Shown: positions 1 through 10,283, counted from the first letter of the stretch. The stretch is DNA of 49,982 bases from Cudoniella acicularis (GCA_013054445.1 JAAMPI010000227.1:1-49982); one strand, 5' to 3'. The notes: generated by a model from the sequence alone, not told the origin. Translations and numbers: made by a program.

Positions 1-219
1 GTGTATAAGGAGAGCGTGTATAAAGAAGGAGAGCATATATAAGACGAGCGTGTATAAGAAAGAAGAGCGTGTGCTAGGAGAATATATATAAGGAAGAAGA
101 ATTTACGTAAATTTATGTAATATTTATATATACGGGTACCCGCGGGTACCTATATAGGAGTAAGAGAAACTATACCCACCCGCGGGTAATGGGTACCCAT
201 CACGCAGCCTACCCACGCA
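1..219. repeat. GGGTACCC-rich repeat end with tandem GTGTATAAG units
   Basis: The first 100 bases are imperfect tandem units around GAGCGTGTATAAGAA. From about 134 come nested palindromic GGGTACCC, CGCGGGTA and TACCCA blocks. The same vocabulary forms the terminal inverted repeats of the element at 29235-30130, so this is probably the right end of a related element that continues beyond the window. The methyltransferase reading frame begins directly at its right border, around 217-220. Confidence 0.6.
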
Positions 220-944
220 GAGGAAGATGCAATATTTGATGTACTGGGAAGGTGCGAACGCAGAGCCAAAACATTCGCTGAGTCAATGAGCTTCTTTGAG
301 GCGAGGCCTGACTTGGAGGTCCGCTATGTGGTGGATGAAGAATCACTAAAGTGGCAGGAGGTAATGAAGATGGTAGGTGTTGGTGGAAATCATGGGAAGA
401 TCAGTGCTGCGTTGGCAAGGAAATATCCTAACCTTCGATGCATGGTACAGGATCTCGAAAGCGTTCTCAAGGGAGTCCATCCTCCAAGTGATGTGCAGGA
501 ACGCGTCACTTTTTCACCCCACAACTTCTTTGAAGAACAGCCCATCAAAGACACTGACGTGTATTTTTTAAGGTGGGTGCTGCACGACTGGTCTGATGCG
601 TATGCCGTCAACATTTTGAGGGCTCTCGTGCCAGCTTTGAGGAAAGAGAGTAGAGTGGTCATTAATGACGCATATCTGCCTGAGTTTGGAGCGATATCGC
701 TCTACCAACAGCGCTTCTTGCGGTAGGTTCTCTTGAGACTGCGGCTTATGGATAGATCACTGATGTTGAGTTGCCATTTTGCAGAGCCACCGATTTAACC
801 ATGAAGCAAATTCAGAATGCCCGAGAGCGGGATCGAAAAGACTGGGAGGTTTTACTCAGAGAAGCCGATGAACTATTTCATCTTATTGAAATCAAATGTC
901 CAGCTGGATCCGCTCTTGCCATTATAATTCTGGGCTGGAAATAA
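220..944 (+). pseudogene. O-methyltransferase, C-terminal part only
   Basis: This is the C-terminal part of a class I-like fungal O-methyltransferase (SAM-dependent, PF00891 type). Two exons are visible: about 220-722 and 785-944, with a 62-nt intron (GTAGGT...GCAG) between them. The first exon has a glycine-rich SAM-binding motif (VGVGGNHGK) and the catalytic-region motif LRWVLHDWSD, whose His is the general base in this family. The second exon has a typical tail ending in GSALAIIILGWK and a TAA stop. The N-terminal dimerisation part, usually about 150-200 residues, is missing. The frame is open only back to 190 and passes into GGGTACCC-type repeat DNA, so the gene was cut by a repeat insertion or rearrangement. 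The 5' part could lie left of the window. Position next to UstYa-type genes suggests it once methylated a cluster product; that role is inference. Confidence 0.8.
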
Positions 945-1293
945 GATGCCCTCGATTGTTGAACTAGGATAGGGGTTCGCTTATTATTAAGAGTGCGAGC
1001 ACGACTTCGGTCCAAAAAACGAAATAGGTAGCATATGATACCAAAGATTTGAAATTATGACTGTACTTGTGAAAGAGATATTTATTTTTGTATCGCAGTT
1101 TTACTACAAATCACGGAAATTTGAAATTGAAAGCAATGAGACACTTTGCAGGGTTCCAGTAAGACAGGTCCCTCAAGAAGATTTGATAGAATCCAGCCTT
1201 CAAGAATCAGTTTCAGGGAAATCCAGCCATCGCGCAAAAATTATGACTGGTGTTAACAAAAAATAGTGTCACGTTTGAGAATCTTTCAGAAGT
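945..1293. other. Intergenic, convergent 3' ends
   Basis: The methyltransferase fragment and the minus-strand UstYa gene converge here. I see no gene; a 69-codon open frame at 1057-1266 has no recognisable features. Confidence 0.5.
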
Positions 1294-2098
1294 TTACAGC
1301 TTCGTCTTCATCTTCTCGTTACGTTCATCAACCCACTTCACCATCTGCCACCAATCTCTGCAAGGGTACGTAACGCCAAAGGCAAGTATTCCCTGATGAT
1401 AGGATTGCTCAGTTGTAATGACGTATCGGCGTGGCATATGATGCTCTGTCGAAGAAATTCAACACAGTGAAGAACGTGCACCATATCAATGGGTTGTGGA
1501 ATGTCTGAAATGTCCTCGCCTCTCAGCAAAGCCTGTTTTACGTCGTGATCTTGATAGAACCCTTTTCGAAGCGCATCCTTCTACTATCAGCATCGACTTC
1601 CGATCCCTGAAAGGGAAAACTTACCACACAGTGCAATTGATGGAAGCCAGCAAAGCCCGCCCGCTTAGGATTCTCATTAGGCCATTCGAAAAGACAATGA
1701 TGGCCTTTGGGATACAAGGCTTCCCAAAGTTTGTCGTTTTCGGGAGATGGGCGCTCCAAATAGGTTCTGTTTGACTTGGAAGTCACCGTGACTGGATTGA
1801 CTACTCAAATATCTCAGTGACCTTGAAGAGGCATACTTCTAGAATGCTTACGTTCAATTATTGGAGGTGGAGATCCGTGCATGCGTCGTGATGTGGGACT
1901 TCGCAACGAGTAGAACCGTCCTGCGAAGAAGCCCGCAGTTGTGGTGGCTGCAAAAGCTATTGTGAGCACCAAGGCCCAAAGCAAAGTTGTATAACGCGAG
2001 GCTGGTCTCTTTAAGTAAGGAGTGAAGTTGTTTATAGCTCTTTCCATAAGACCATCTTCTTCCTCGAGAGACTGGTACTTGTGGACTCTAGTCGGCAT
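1294..2098 (-). pseudogene. UstYa-family (DUF3328) oxidase with a one-base frameshift
   Basis: UstYa-family proteins are membrane-anchored oxidases that cyclise or hydroxylate fungal ribosomal peptides; their hallmark is two HxxHC motifs. Three exons fit: 2098-1852, 1800-1625 and 1580-1294, with introns of 51 and 44 nt. Exon 1 encodes a cytosolic tail and one transmembrane helix (residues about 37-60). Exon 2 ends in HQLHC (136-140), and exon 3 continues with HVLHC (176-180) followed by the usual CHADTSLQ. About 20 codons later the reading frame stops making sense, while another frame continues with the family's YPCRDWW block and ends at 1294. The summed exon length is one base short of a multiple of three, so one base has been lost near 1370-1380. 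Either this is a young pseudogene or a sequencing error. The start at 2098 gives the expected short N-terminal tail. Confidence 0.85.
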
Positions 2099-2804
2099 GG
2101 TTGTTTCTCAGTAATTGGACAGGCGAAGCAAAGTTTAGAGACAAGAAATGATGCTACGCTGAGAAAGAGAAAAGAAGGATGGTTAGTGCAACCAGAGGAA
2201 GAGGGTAATAGCTTGCTCCTGCACTAGATTCCGGGGCCTCCGTATTTCGGAGCCGTAGAGAAGCACCCTGGCACCCATGAAATTGACACAGCTGGTATCT
2301 GTTCATCGATCTTTTCAATGATTGGCCTTTTTACGAATAATTTTATGAAGAGGGGGGCCTAGCCTGTGCAACTGTTTGAGGCATTACGTGTACAAGGTTT
2401 CTAATATGTTCCCTGGCTGGTTAAAGAGTTAGCGGTAGACCGTAGACATTGGTATGGGCTGTATGGCTTAATGGTCGTAAGAATAATTGTAATCGTTTCT
2501 GCTCAGAAGGTGATCTAAACAACTTGATTTACGCTAAAACCTGTCATATCTTTATTTCTAGATGTAGAAGTTGTAGTAGAAAGAAAGCGTATGTTGATTG
2601 CATTTGAAGATACTGATACATCAAATTTAAAACTTTAAAACACCAAAATTTCCACAAATACGCTCTCATAAAAGATTGTGTGCTGTTGATTCAGCCAAGG
2701 CATGAAAATGACAGAAAGAAATTCCGAACAGACTCCTCGCAAAAGATCTCTCGTGACTTTATTCTATGGAGTCTAGAGACCTCTGTAGGGCCAAGGCCAG
2801 CCAC
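2099..2804. other. Upstream region of UstYa gene 1 and 3' flank of the precursor gene
   Basis: No coding sequence is seen apart from the palindrome noted at 2238-2252. The left part should hold the UstYa gene 1 promoter and the right part the precursor gene's 3' untranslated region. The stretch 2540-2680 is AT-rich. Confidence 0.5.
2238..2252. promoter_or_regulatory. Palindrome CTCCG-N5-CGGAG upstream of UstYa gene 1
   Basis: A perfect inverted repeat with 5-base arms and a 5-base TATTT spacer lies about 140 bp upstream of the minus-strand start at 2098. CGG/CCG inverted triplets are the usual half-sites of Zn2Cys6 fungal cluster regulators. Binding is inference. Confidence 0.35.
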
Positions 2805-3255
2805 TTAGTATTCCTCGGCATATAGTTTCTCATCTGGGTAAACAGTTGCGTCGTCTGAATCATGCGTCTCTGTACCATGGGTTTAGAAAAGTATTCTAGA
2901 GCCAAAAAATCAGGGGAGCTATACCGCGCTTTTTGTACTCTTCAGCATAGAGCTTCTCATCTGGGTAGATAATTCTGTCGTCTGAATCATGAACCTCTGC
3001 AAGGCAATTTTAATATTTCAGCAGATTGTTCCCAATTTCCCAAAAATTCTGTGTCATACCCCGCTTTTTGTATTCTTCGGCGTAGAGCTTTTCATCGGGA
3101 TAGACGATGGAATCATCGGAATCAGCTACATATCCCATTGTTAGGCGGAGGCAGACACTAATCAGAAAAAGGAAAGATGTACCGGTGTGCCTCTTCACTG
3201 GCAAAGCCATAACAAAGGCGGCAAATGCCAATACGAATACTGATGAAAAACGCAT
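2805..3255 (-). CDS. Repeat-containing secreted RiPP precursor peptide (dikaritin-like candidate)
   Basis: Four exons: 3255-3183, 3125-3060, 2996-2925 and 2869-2805, totalling 276 nt and 91 residues. All three introns are in phase 1 with good GT/AG borders. Exon 1 gives a classic signal peptide (about residues 1-17) followed by a Lys-Arg. Exons 2, 3 and 4 each encode one copy of a 21-24 residue repeat. All three copies share YPDEKLYAEEY and an upstream DSDD; copies 1 and 2 end in KKR, which fits Kex2 processing. Only the start of each repeat and three residues between DSDD and the shared block vary. Fungal RiPP precursors of the UstA/PhomA type have exactly this plan: signal peptide, then repeats cut at KR. 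Flanking UstYa genes support that reading. The conserved tyrosines are plausible cross-link sites, but the core peptide is not known. A mating-pheromone precursor is less likely, as no W...GQP core is present. Confidence 0.82.
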
Positions 3256-3779
3256 GGCTAGAGGGTATCAGGCTTGATGAGTTTTGGTAGGTCTATAGTT
3301 TTGGTAGGAATGTCAGAAGTTGCTTGAAATTCGTAGTGCTGTGCAATTGTTGAATAGGGTTCAGAGGACTGTGGTCTGATTATTATATAAATCCACGAAC
3401 ATTTCTCAAGAAAGGAGAACGCCTTTTAAGGATTATGCAACGTGACGACCACTTCACAAGCTCACATCCAATATGCAACCGGGGGTCATTTGTCCTCTAT
3501 CCTCGGTGCCTCCGAGGCAATCTGTTGGAAGTTTGCCGGTAGAAATCGACCCTTGCCGGCTTGATGTTATACTTACCGTACTACGTTAATTTTTACCCGA
3601 CTGTCCAAAAACGGCTCTGCTTGGTCTCGAATTTCTCAGGAGAGATACGGAAACGCCGAAAGCCTCGTTCTTATATCAGCTTTCAACTCTCATGAATGCG
3701 TGATACTCGCAGAACTCTCTAAGGTCACCTACTAAATTATTATCTTAACTTAACGAAACTCAATACATTTGTTTTCACA
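3256..3779. promoter_or_regulatory. Shared divergent promoter, precursor gene and UstYa gene 2
   Basis: A 524-bp gap separates the start codons of the two divergent genes. A TATA-like ATTATATAAAT lies at about 3380, which suits the minus-strand precursor gene. The palindrome at 3501-3517 sits near the middle. Confidence 0.55.
3501..3517. promoter_or_regulatory. Palindrome CCTCGG-N5-CCGAGG in the divergent promoter
   Basis: A perfect inverted repeat with 6-base arms and a TGCCT spacer lies 246 bp upstream of the precursor start and about 263 bp upstream of the plus-strand UstYa start. It contains CGG-N5-CCG, as expected of a Zn2Cys6 dimer site, and could co-regulate both genes. Function is inferred. 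Confidence 0.4.
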
Positions 3780-4612
3780 ATGCTCCCTTTTAAGCTCCCA
3801 ACAAATACAACATCCATTTCGAGAGAAACATCGGAACAACAAGAGCACATTCCATTCCTACCTCAAAAAGAGGAAGTGGCGTTCATTGAAACTCGTTCAA
3901 AAAACACTTCGTTGCTCTGGAAAACGAGTTTGTCTTTTCACCTAGTCTTGATCTCTCTCTACACCGCCATTAGCATCACAGTAATCTTAAGTTTTCACAC
4001 CCCAGTGAGCGAGAAAAATCCAAATGGTAAGTCACTAGAACCCCACATGTAAACTTTTATTGAAAGAAATTCAATTTAGCACTCCCTAGCCTATCTTCCA
4101 AGCAAATTCGACTTCAATATCCTCTCATGCAAGAAAGCCTTTTCGTCGGAAGCCCGTCCCCAGAGGTTGATGCAGCATGGCACAACCTCCTCAGCAACAT
4201 GAGTATCCGAGTGACAGCTTCGGAACTTGCTCAGCAGTCACTTACCTCGGTATCTCTTCCAAGGGGTGGTCAGCTTGCTTGGCTCGGTGTTTTTCACGAG
4301 CTGCATTGCATCAAGATCCTCCGCCAGGCAAATTACCGTGATTATTACCATCCTGAGGCAGCTGGACAAGTTTTAAGAGATTTGCAGCTGCACGCTGATC
4401 ACTGCATCGAGCTCTCACGGGCTACGGCTATGTGTCGTCCGGATTTGAAAAGCTTGACGACCTTCGTGTGGCGTACAGAATTAGAGAACCCACTTCTTAG
4501 CCCCGATAGACCGGTTCGTAAATGCTTGGACTGGGATGCTCTGATGGACAGTATTCATGAGAGGGTGGTGTCAGATGAGGAGATACATGCGATGAATAAC
4601 CCTATTGATTGA
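3780..4612 (+). CDS. UstYa-family (DUF3328) oxidase, intact
   Basis: Two exons, 3780-4026 and 4080-4612, joined in phase 1 over a 53-nt intron, give 259 residues. One transmembrane helix lies at about residues 52-72 after a polar N-terminal tail. The two family motifs are HELHC (155-159) and HADHC (187-191), the second followed by IELSRATAMCRPD as is normal for the family. Known relatives (UstYa/Yb, AprY, PhomY) oxidise Tyr-containing core peptides to form ether or carbon cross-links in ribosomal peptides. This is the closest enzyme to the repeat precursor and shares its divergent promoter, so it is the best candidate for core-peptide cyclisation. No lesion is visible. Substrate is inferred from position only. 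Confidence 0.9.
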
Positions 4613-5620
4613 GTTTGATTATGTACTAGAAGTTTTGCTTAGGATTTTGTCATTTCTCAACAGCATGAAACACGAATTCGTCTAATCCACTCACTAGTTC
4701 CTCACTTACGTACAAAGTCCAAATAGGCAATGGTTATGAATAGGTACCAAGGTTTCTCTACAGCAACTCTATTTCCCACTCAGTAAATCTGAGACCGAAA
4801 AAATCCCAGAGTGTAGTAAACAAGGTTGTCAGTTATGACGAATAGGATCGAGGTCACACAAGTCATAAGTCTCTCCGGAACTTGCTCTGCAAGGGAAAGG
4901 CACAGCTTCGGGACAAAACCCAAGTGAAGCAAGTCTGCCTAAACGGTTTTAGTCCTTGTTATCATGGTAACCAAGGCTGCTCCATGCATGTAAGATGCAA
5001 TATTCTAAGGGCTGGGATCTTCTATATACCTAATCAATCAGAGTTGTTAGATTCATTCGCATAACATGTACAACCGCCAACAATGTGTCAAATTACTACC
5101 CACATTTTACAGTGCCTCTCGATTCAAAGAGTGAGATTGCCTTGGCTTTTGGGATGCAATGACTAAGAGTACTCCCTCACGCATGAGTGCGGCCCTTCTC
5201 AAATTTATCCTTATGCAGTCTAATTCAAAGGAAGTAAGTATTCAAAATTGCGGGCTAGAATGGTGGGTGCTGAACTGCTCCGGGCTTCACAACGAGTCAT
5301 GTGGACATGAATTCTGTGAGAATTGAAAATGGTGCTGTAATATGTCCCCAGGCCACTGAGGAGCTGCTAAATGGGCCAAAATAAACAGCATTGCGCTTTG
5401 CACAAGACTGTACAGCACACTACTCAAGCAATCTAACTTCGGAACTGCTGTGATTCTGGATCTTCAATGAAGTCAACCTAGCAGACGCGGCAGAAGGTAG
5501 AGGAACTGTGAACATATTGTGTAATCTCCTCTCAGGAGAAATTGACTTTTCAACATGAATTTGATTTTACTTCATTTGTGCTTCAAATTCCAACTGGACA
5601 AATATACACTACAATAATTC
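4613..5620. other. Intergenic, no gene recognised
   Basis: A 1-kb stretch between convergent genes. Open frames here are short (60 codons or less, e.g. 4882-5064) and show no motifs, and I see no repeat. Confidence 0.5.
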
Positions 5621-6893
5621 CTAGTTGTGCGAAAAGCTTGTAACTGCTAACCAGCGCACCATTTTGAAATCATATGCAAATTCCTGACTTTCTTGTGGCA
5701 CATCTGAATTGTGGCCTTCGTAAGATTTTGTCGTATCCTTTGATAGTTTGGACGGCATGGATTTTGATTGCATATCGTGCGAGTACGGGGTAAGTCTCGA
5801 GTGCCCTGAGCTATAGAGCTGCTTTCTGGTATTATACCGATCATAAGCGATTTCAAGGTAGGAATGCTTCCACAAACAAGAACAACGAAATTCTCTGCAC
5901 CGCTCCACACCACGAGGTTGTATGCCTCCCCTAAAAAGTGTTATTCGGGATTTCTCAAGGGCCAGGGAAACCTTACATGTAATGTCAGAGTGTGCATTCA
6001 GAGAAGATAAATAGTTGATCTTCACAATACCGGCAATGGCCGCACTGCCAAAATAATTAGAAAACATTTATTGTTATTGTTTCGATCACTCACAATAACC
6101 CGGGACCAAGCAAAAAGCACAACCCGATTCTAGTTTTCTTTAGCATGTTCAATCCCCAGATTATTGTAGCCGGAAGAAGAGCGAAAACCGTATCTGTGAA
6201 CACGTTTAAGCCTATCGTGGGTGGTGGCAAATGTTAGCAGGAGTGTATACGATAAGACGACGTGTTTCGATGATGATCTAACTTACTTGCTTGAAATATT
6301 GAAAAATTAGCCTGAACATGCAGGTTCCAACAATTGTGTTCCAAGGATTGATCCCAAAGAGCAGCAGGAGGGTTGAATTGAGTATACGTGAAGATACTAT
6401 CCAAAGTATTCCCGAGGGACATGGCGACCATGAGAGTACATATCACCCAGAATCTCCAACCTTTGATAGGATGAATGATCCGTATGAGAAGCATTCCCAC
6501 AGGCAATTTGGGTGCCGTAAAAGAGCTAATACCCCAACACTGAAGAATGTAATTCCATTTGATGTATTCTTCAATCTGGCTTGATGTCAAATAGTAAAGG
6601 TGTCGAAAACCGCCAATATGCGCTTCGTATGTACAGAAACACGCCAACGTTACTTGGAAGAACTAGTTAATTAGTATCAGCTCCTGGAAAAATTTCGTAG
6701 CAAGGGATTATCTTACGAGACCAACAAGCATGAGCCAGTCATCCATGCCAACCGCGTTTATGATTCGGCGGGCGTGAAAACCAAAGCCGACAACCGCGAC
6801 AGCAATGCAAGTTATCGACTAATATGTAGCAATAACCATGTTACCACGGTTTTGGTCGCCCCCTTCTGGCTTTGGAAAGGTTGGGGCAGACAT
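5621..6893 (-). pseudogene. Fungal rhodopsin-like seven-helix membrane protein, broken
   Basis: The family is the Fung_rhodopsin/SAT4-like integral membrane group (PTH11-related), of unknown biochemical role and often found in metabolite clusters. Five exons fit: 6893-6717, 6662-6287, 6211-6094, 6044-5977 and 5930-5621. Recognisable blocks are GMDDWLMLVGL after helix 1-2, YEAHIGG, the QCNP-like segment changed to TQFNPPAALWD, LPATIIWGLNMLKKTRIG, and SDITW followed by SGAENFVVLVCGSIPTL. Two lesions are seen. An in-frame TAG lies in exon 1 at about 6819, where the family has an aromatic residue, so TGG to TAG is likely. A one-base loss in exon 5, near 5843-5850, shifts the frame just before the YDRY block. 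The spliced length is one base short of a multiple of three. Its place between UstYa and methyltransferase genes suggests a lost or dispensable cluster member. Confidence 0.78.
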
Positions 6894-7601
6894 TTTTGCT
6901 TGAGGAACGGTGCAGAACAAGTACACAATTTTCGTTTAGAAAAAGTTATCTGTGATGCAAATTTACTTCGTAATTGAAATAACCAAAGATTATTTTTGAA
7001 TTGGACAATGGAAGGTCAGGATATATTGAAAATGTAGGAGCATCGAAGGAGCTGAATATCTCGGGCCACGTCTACTCCCCAAGAACTTGTTCGAGCAGGC
7101 TGGTGGCCTGGGTCTTATGCCATTTGTTCAACCAACGCATCTATATGGCTTGGATATTTCCTGGTATGTCATGCATACGCATGGATCTCTTTAACCGGAA
7201 TCTGGGGCGTGGAGGTGCGTCTTACTTGTTGGTTTCACAACGAATGAACTCGTGCGACCTACCTAAAGGACTAGATTAGACAGCTATTGGGTCAGAGTTG
7301 ATTTTTAGAATGTATCCTGGCACGGAAGGATCACATGCATGAGAACAAATTAAAACTAAGATCGATCCTTGTTCAGACCAATGCGGGGGAGGTTGTTGGT
7401 ATTGGAGTCAGTTGGTATCGGATGAATTCGTTGGGGACTTGGGGTCGCCGTTGGACAGGCGAATAGCTTCGTGCTATCCAACTTTGATCCTCATCCAGCC
7501 TTCTTCAAACCTCACGTCGTTATATACGTTGTAAAATCGATTGGACCTACCAAAGACGCAAAATTTTATATATTGTTCTCAATCCCGCAAAACTACTTAC
7601 T
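6894..7601. other. Divergent intergenic region between membrane gene and methyltransferase
   Basis: This should hold promoters for both neighbours. A 92-codon frame at 7001-7279 resembles nothing I know and has no clear splice partners. Confidence 0.5.
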
Positions 7602-9100
7602 ATGGACGCGCTCAACTCTCTTGCTAGTGAAGTTACGAAGGCTGCGGCAGCGGCCGACGAAGCTGGCCGCAAACAAATTCTAGACTCCTTGAGAGATCTC
7701 CAATACTCTATTGAGACGCCAGAGGACACCATGCAAAGGGTTATACATCTGGTAGGCTACAAGCTCTACCACGTCAACTTCCACGAACCATGAAACCGAT
7801 TTCTTTTCTACACAAATTCTAATTAGCAAAATAGCATCTTGTCTTGGCTATAATTCGAACTGCGTTGGACCTGAAACTTTTCAATATTCTTACTGACAAC
7901 AACGACACAATTCAGCTGGATGCATTGGCTTCGAAGACCGGAGCTGACCCTATTCTCCTTGGTAAAATACCCCCCCACAAAAATTACCGTATATATTTGG
8001 GATTGCTGATTAAAATAGGGCGGATCCTTAGAATGCTGTCCTCACTAGGGATTGTGAAAGAAACTGGGGAAAATTGTTTTGGTGCCAACCAGATAACAAG
8101 AAATCTTTCTATCCCCGAAATCCAAGCCGGAGTATATCACAAGTAAGTTATTTTCATATCAAAGTTTAGCTTATTTTTCTGGAGATTTGGAAAATCTCTA
8201 AGAAAAAGGGTGGGAAGTAAATAATTGATGCTTTTAACACATGTAATTTCTTACGATCCTGCTGACGATGTGCTATTTCAGCTATGATGTCTTTGGGCAA
8301 GTTTTCCAAGTCATGCCCGGATTTTTCGAAAAGAATGGATATCAAAACGTAACAGAAACTCATAACACTGTATTCCAACAAGCCTGGAATACAGATCTTT
8401 CAATGTGGGCATGGCTTCACCAGCACCCCCGCGAAACCGCCCATTTCAACCGTTTTATGATCGCTCAGCGCTCCAGTACCCCCAACTGTTTCAACTTCTA
8501 TCCCATCGAGGAGCAATGCAAAAATTGGCCGGCAGAGAAGCCTATATTCGTTGACATGGGGGGAGCTTCAGGCCAGCAGTGTGCCGAGTTCAAGAAACGA
8601 TTCCCTCTGCTTCGAGGCCGCGTAATCCTCCAGGACATGCCGGCAGTGATCGAGGATGCTCGTTTACAAGGTCTCGCAGAGGGGGTAGAAGCTATGGTTC
8701 ACGATTTCTATACCCCACAAGTTGTGAAAGGCGAGTTTGCAGCACCACTGCTGGACTAGCAATAAAGCGGGACTAATTCAATTAAGTAGGGGCCAAATTC
8801 TACTATCTACGCGCCATTCTTCACGATCACTCAGACGACAAATCGATTCTCATACTAAAAAACATCATGGCAGCTATGGATGAGAATTCTTTGATTCTGC
8901 TGGACGAAATGGCACTGCCGAATCAGAATGTGGATTGGTTTGCGACGCAGACGGATTTGACGATGTTGTCGGCGTTTGGGTCCATGGAACGCACTGAAGC
9001 GCAATGGTACAAACTTCTGGAGACCGTTGGGCTGAAAGTGCAGGGAATCAGCACGTATACCCATGCTTTCCGCCTCAGTATCATCGCAGCGAGTCTCTAG
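7602..9100 (+). CDS. O-methyltransferase, intact, five exons
   Basis: Exons 7602-7751, 7835-7961, 8019-8142, 8282-8730 and 8790-9100 join to 1161 nt, 386 residues, a normal length for fungal PF00891-type O-methyltransferases. The N-terminal half is the helical dimerisation/winged-helix part (block ALASKTGADPILLGRILRM). The SAM-binding motif VDMGGASGQ lies at residues about 224-232, and the catalytic His is in LHDHSDD (about 295). The fourth intron starts with GC rather than GT (AG|GCGAGT) and ends in TAG; only this gives the expected GAKFYYLRAILHDH join. It would transfer a methyl group to a hydroxyl, possibly a tyrosine-derived phenol or carboxylate of the cluster product. That substrate is inferred from neighbouring UstYa genes. 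It stands divergent from the broken membrane gene and convergent with UstYa gene 3. Confidence 0.9.
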
Positions 9101-9378
9101 AGTCTAGGATGGCATCGCAATTGAGGTCAGATACTTGGCAAAAGCGTGCTCTTTTAAAGCGAGATATGATTGCAAATAAGGAGATATGATACTCGATCTT
9201 CTGTTTAATATTCTAGCTGCTTGTGTGTTTATTTAGATGCTCAGTCATTTAGCTAGTTTCAAGTGTTTTGGTGGGGTTTGTGGACCGCCGCATAGTCCAA
9301 AGGGAGAAACAATCGTAAAGCAACATGAGATAAATAATCGCTTTTCTCTCCAACCGCAACACTTACATTCAGCTGTCC

Positions 9379-10283
9379 CTAGTTTCCCTTCTCATGATGA
9401 TTCATATCATGACTAGACTCCTTCTCACGATACAACTCTCTCTCTTCATCAACACGGTAATTCTCCCATTTGCCCACCCAGGCCAGAACCTGTCCCCAAT
9501 CCTGACACCGATGCTGCACACCAAAGCCCGATACGCCTCCACGGACATGATTTTTCGGCTCGATCGTGATATCAGGTCTGCACATCAGACTCTGGCGTAT
9601 CAAATCGATGCAGTGTCGGATGTGCGGAGGTGACGCTTCCATGGGGAGGGATTGCTCATCGAGTTTTATTGCTGCGCTAAAGCTTGCGGCCTCGAAAAGG
9701 AACCAGTAGGCTTCTCGGATGCCGTTCTTTTTTCAAGTTGTTAACGTTAACGTATCTTTGGGGGACAGGAAAATAATAATGTGGTTGAGAGAGAAGGCAG
9801 GCACTTACAAGGCAGTGAAGCTGGTGGAAAATAGAGAGTGCCGAACACTCGGGGGCAAGGTCTGGGTGTTTAAAAAAGCCTCCTTGGGTTGGAAACAGCG
9901 CTTCCCATGCAGCCCTTGTGGCATTTGAAGGTTTCGCTCCGTACGTTCTGTTATAGACAAACATTTCGGACTTGGTAGAGACTTTCGGTCACGAACGATC
10001 AGTGGGACTTGGTGGAGACAACATAAAGGGTTTGGGCTCAGATAAGTGGAACTGTGGTATCTTTGCACTTACGATGTAAGAACCCTCCCGATTCAAGAGC
10101 TTTTGAATATCTTCCGCCAGGGAAGGATGTTACTACCAAAAGTACGGCGAAAAATTTCACTGAAAATTTAGAGAGATTGCCCGACGTAGCTAACTTCGAA
10201 ATTCTTGATGTTCTTTTATCGCGGCTATCGCCTTCCACAAGGCTATAATAGTGACGTTTAGATTTGGATAAGAACGAACACAT
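9379..10283 (-). CDS. UstYa-family (DUF3328) oxidase, intact
   Basis: Three exons, 10283-10073, 9981-9809 and 9726-9379, joined in phases 1 and 0, give 243 residues. The N-terminus is basic with a short hydrophobic anchor (about residues 39-54). Motif one is HQLHC (123-127), followed after the intron by NGIREAYW. Motif two is HIRHC (163-167), followed by IDLIRQSLMCRPDITIE, then the RCQDW block. The first intron ends in a weak GAAAG acceptor; it is the only one that keeps frame. Length and motif spacing fit the family. It is a third oxidase of this cluster, convergent with the intact methyltransferase. Its anchor is shorter than in the other two. Confidence 0.9.

Noticed and set aside
2805..3255. 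Alpha-type mating pheromone precursor
   Set aside because: The repeats and KR sites would fit, but no tryptophan/GQP-type pheromone core is present and the neighbours are UstYa genes.
7001..7279. 92-codon open frame between divergent genes
   Set aside because: No motif, no splice partners and it lies in expected promoter sequence.
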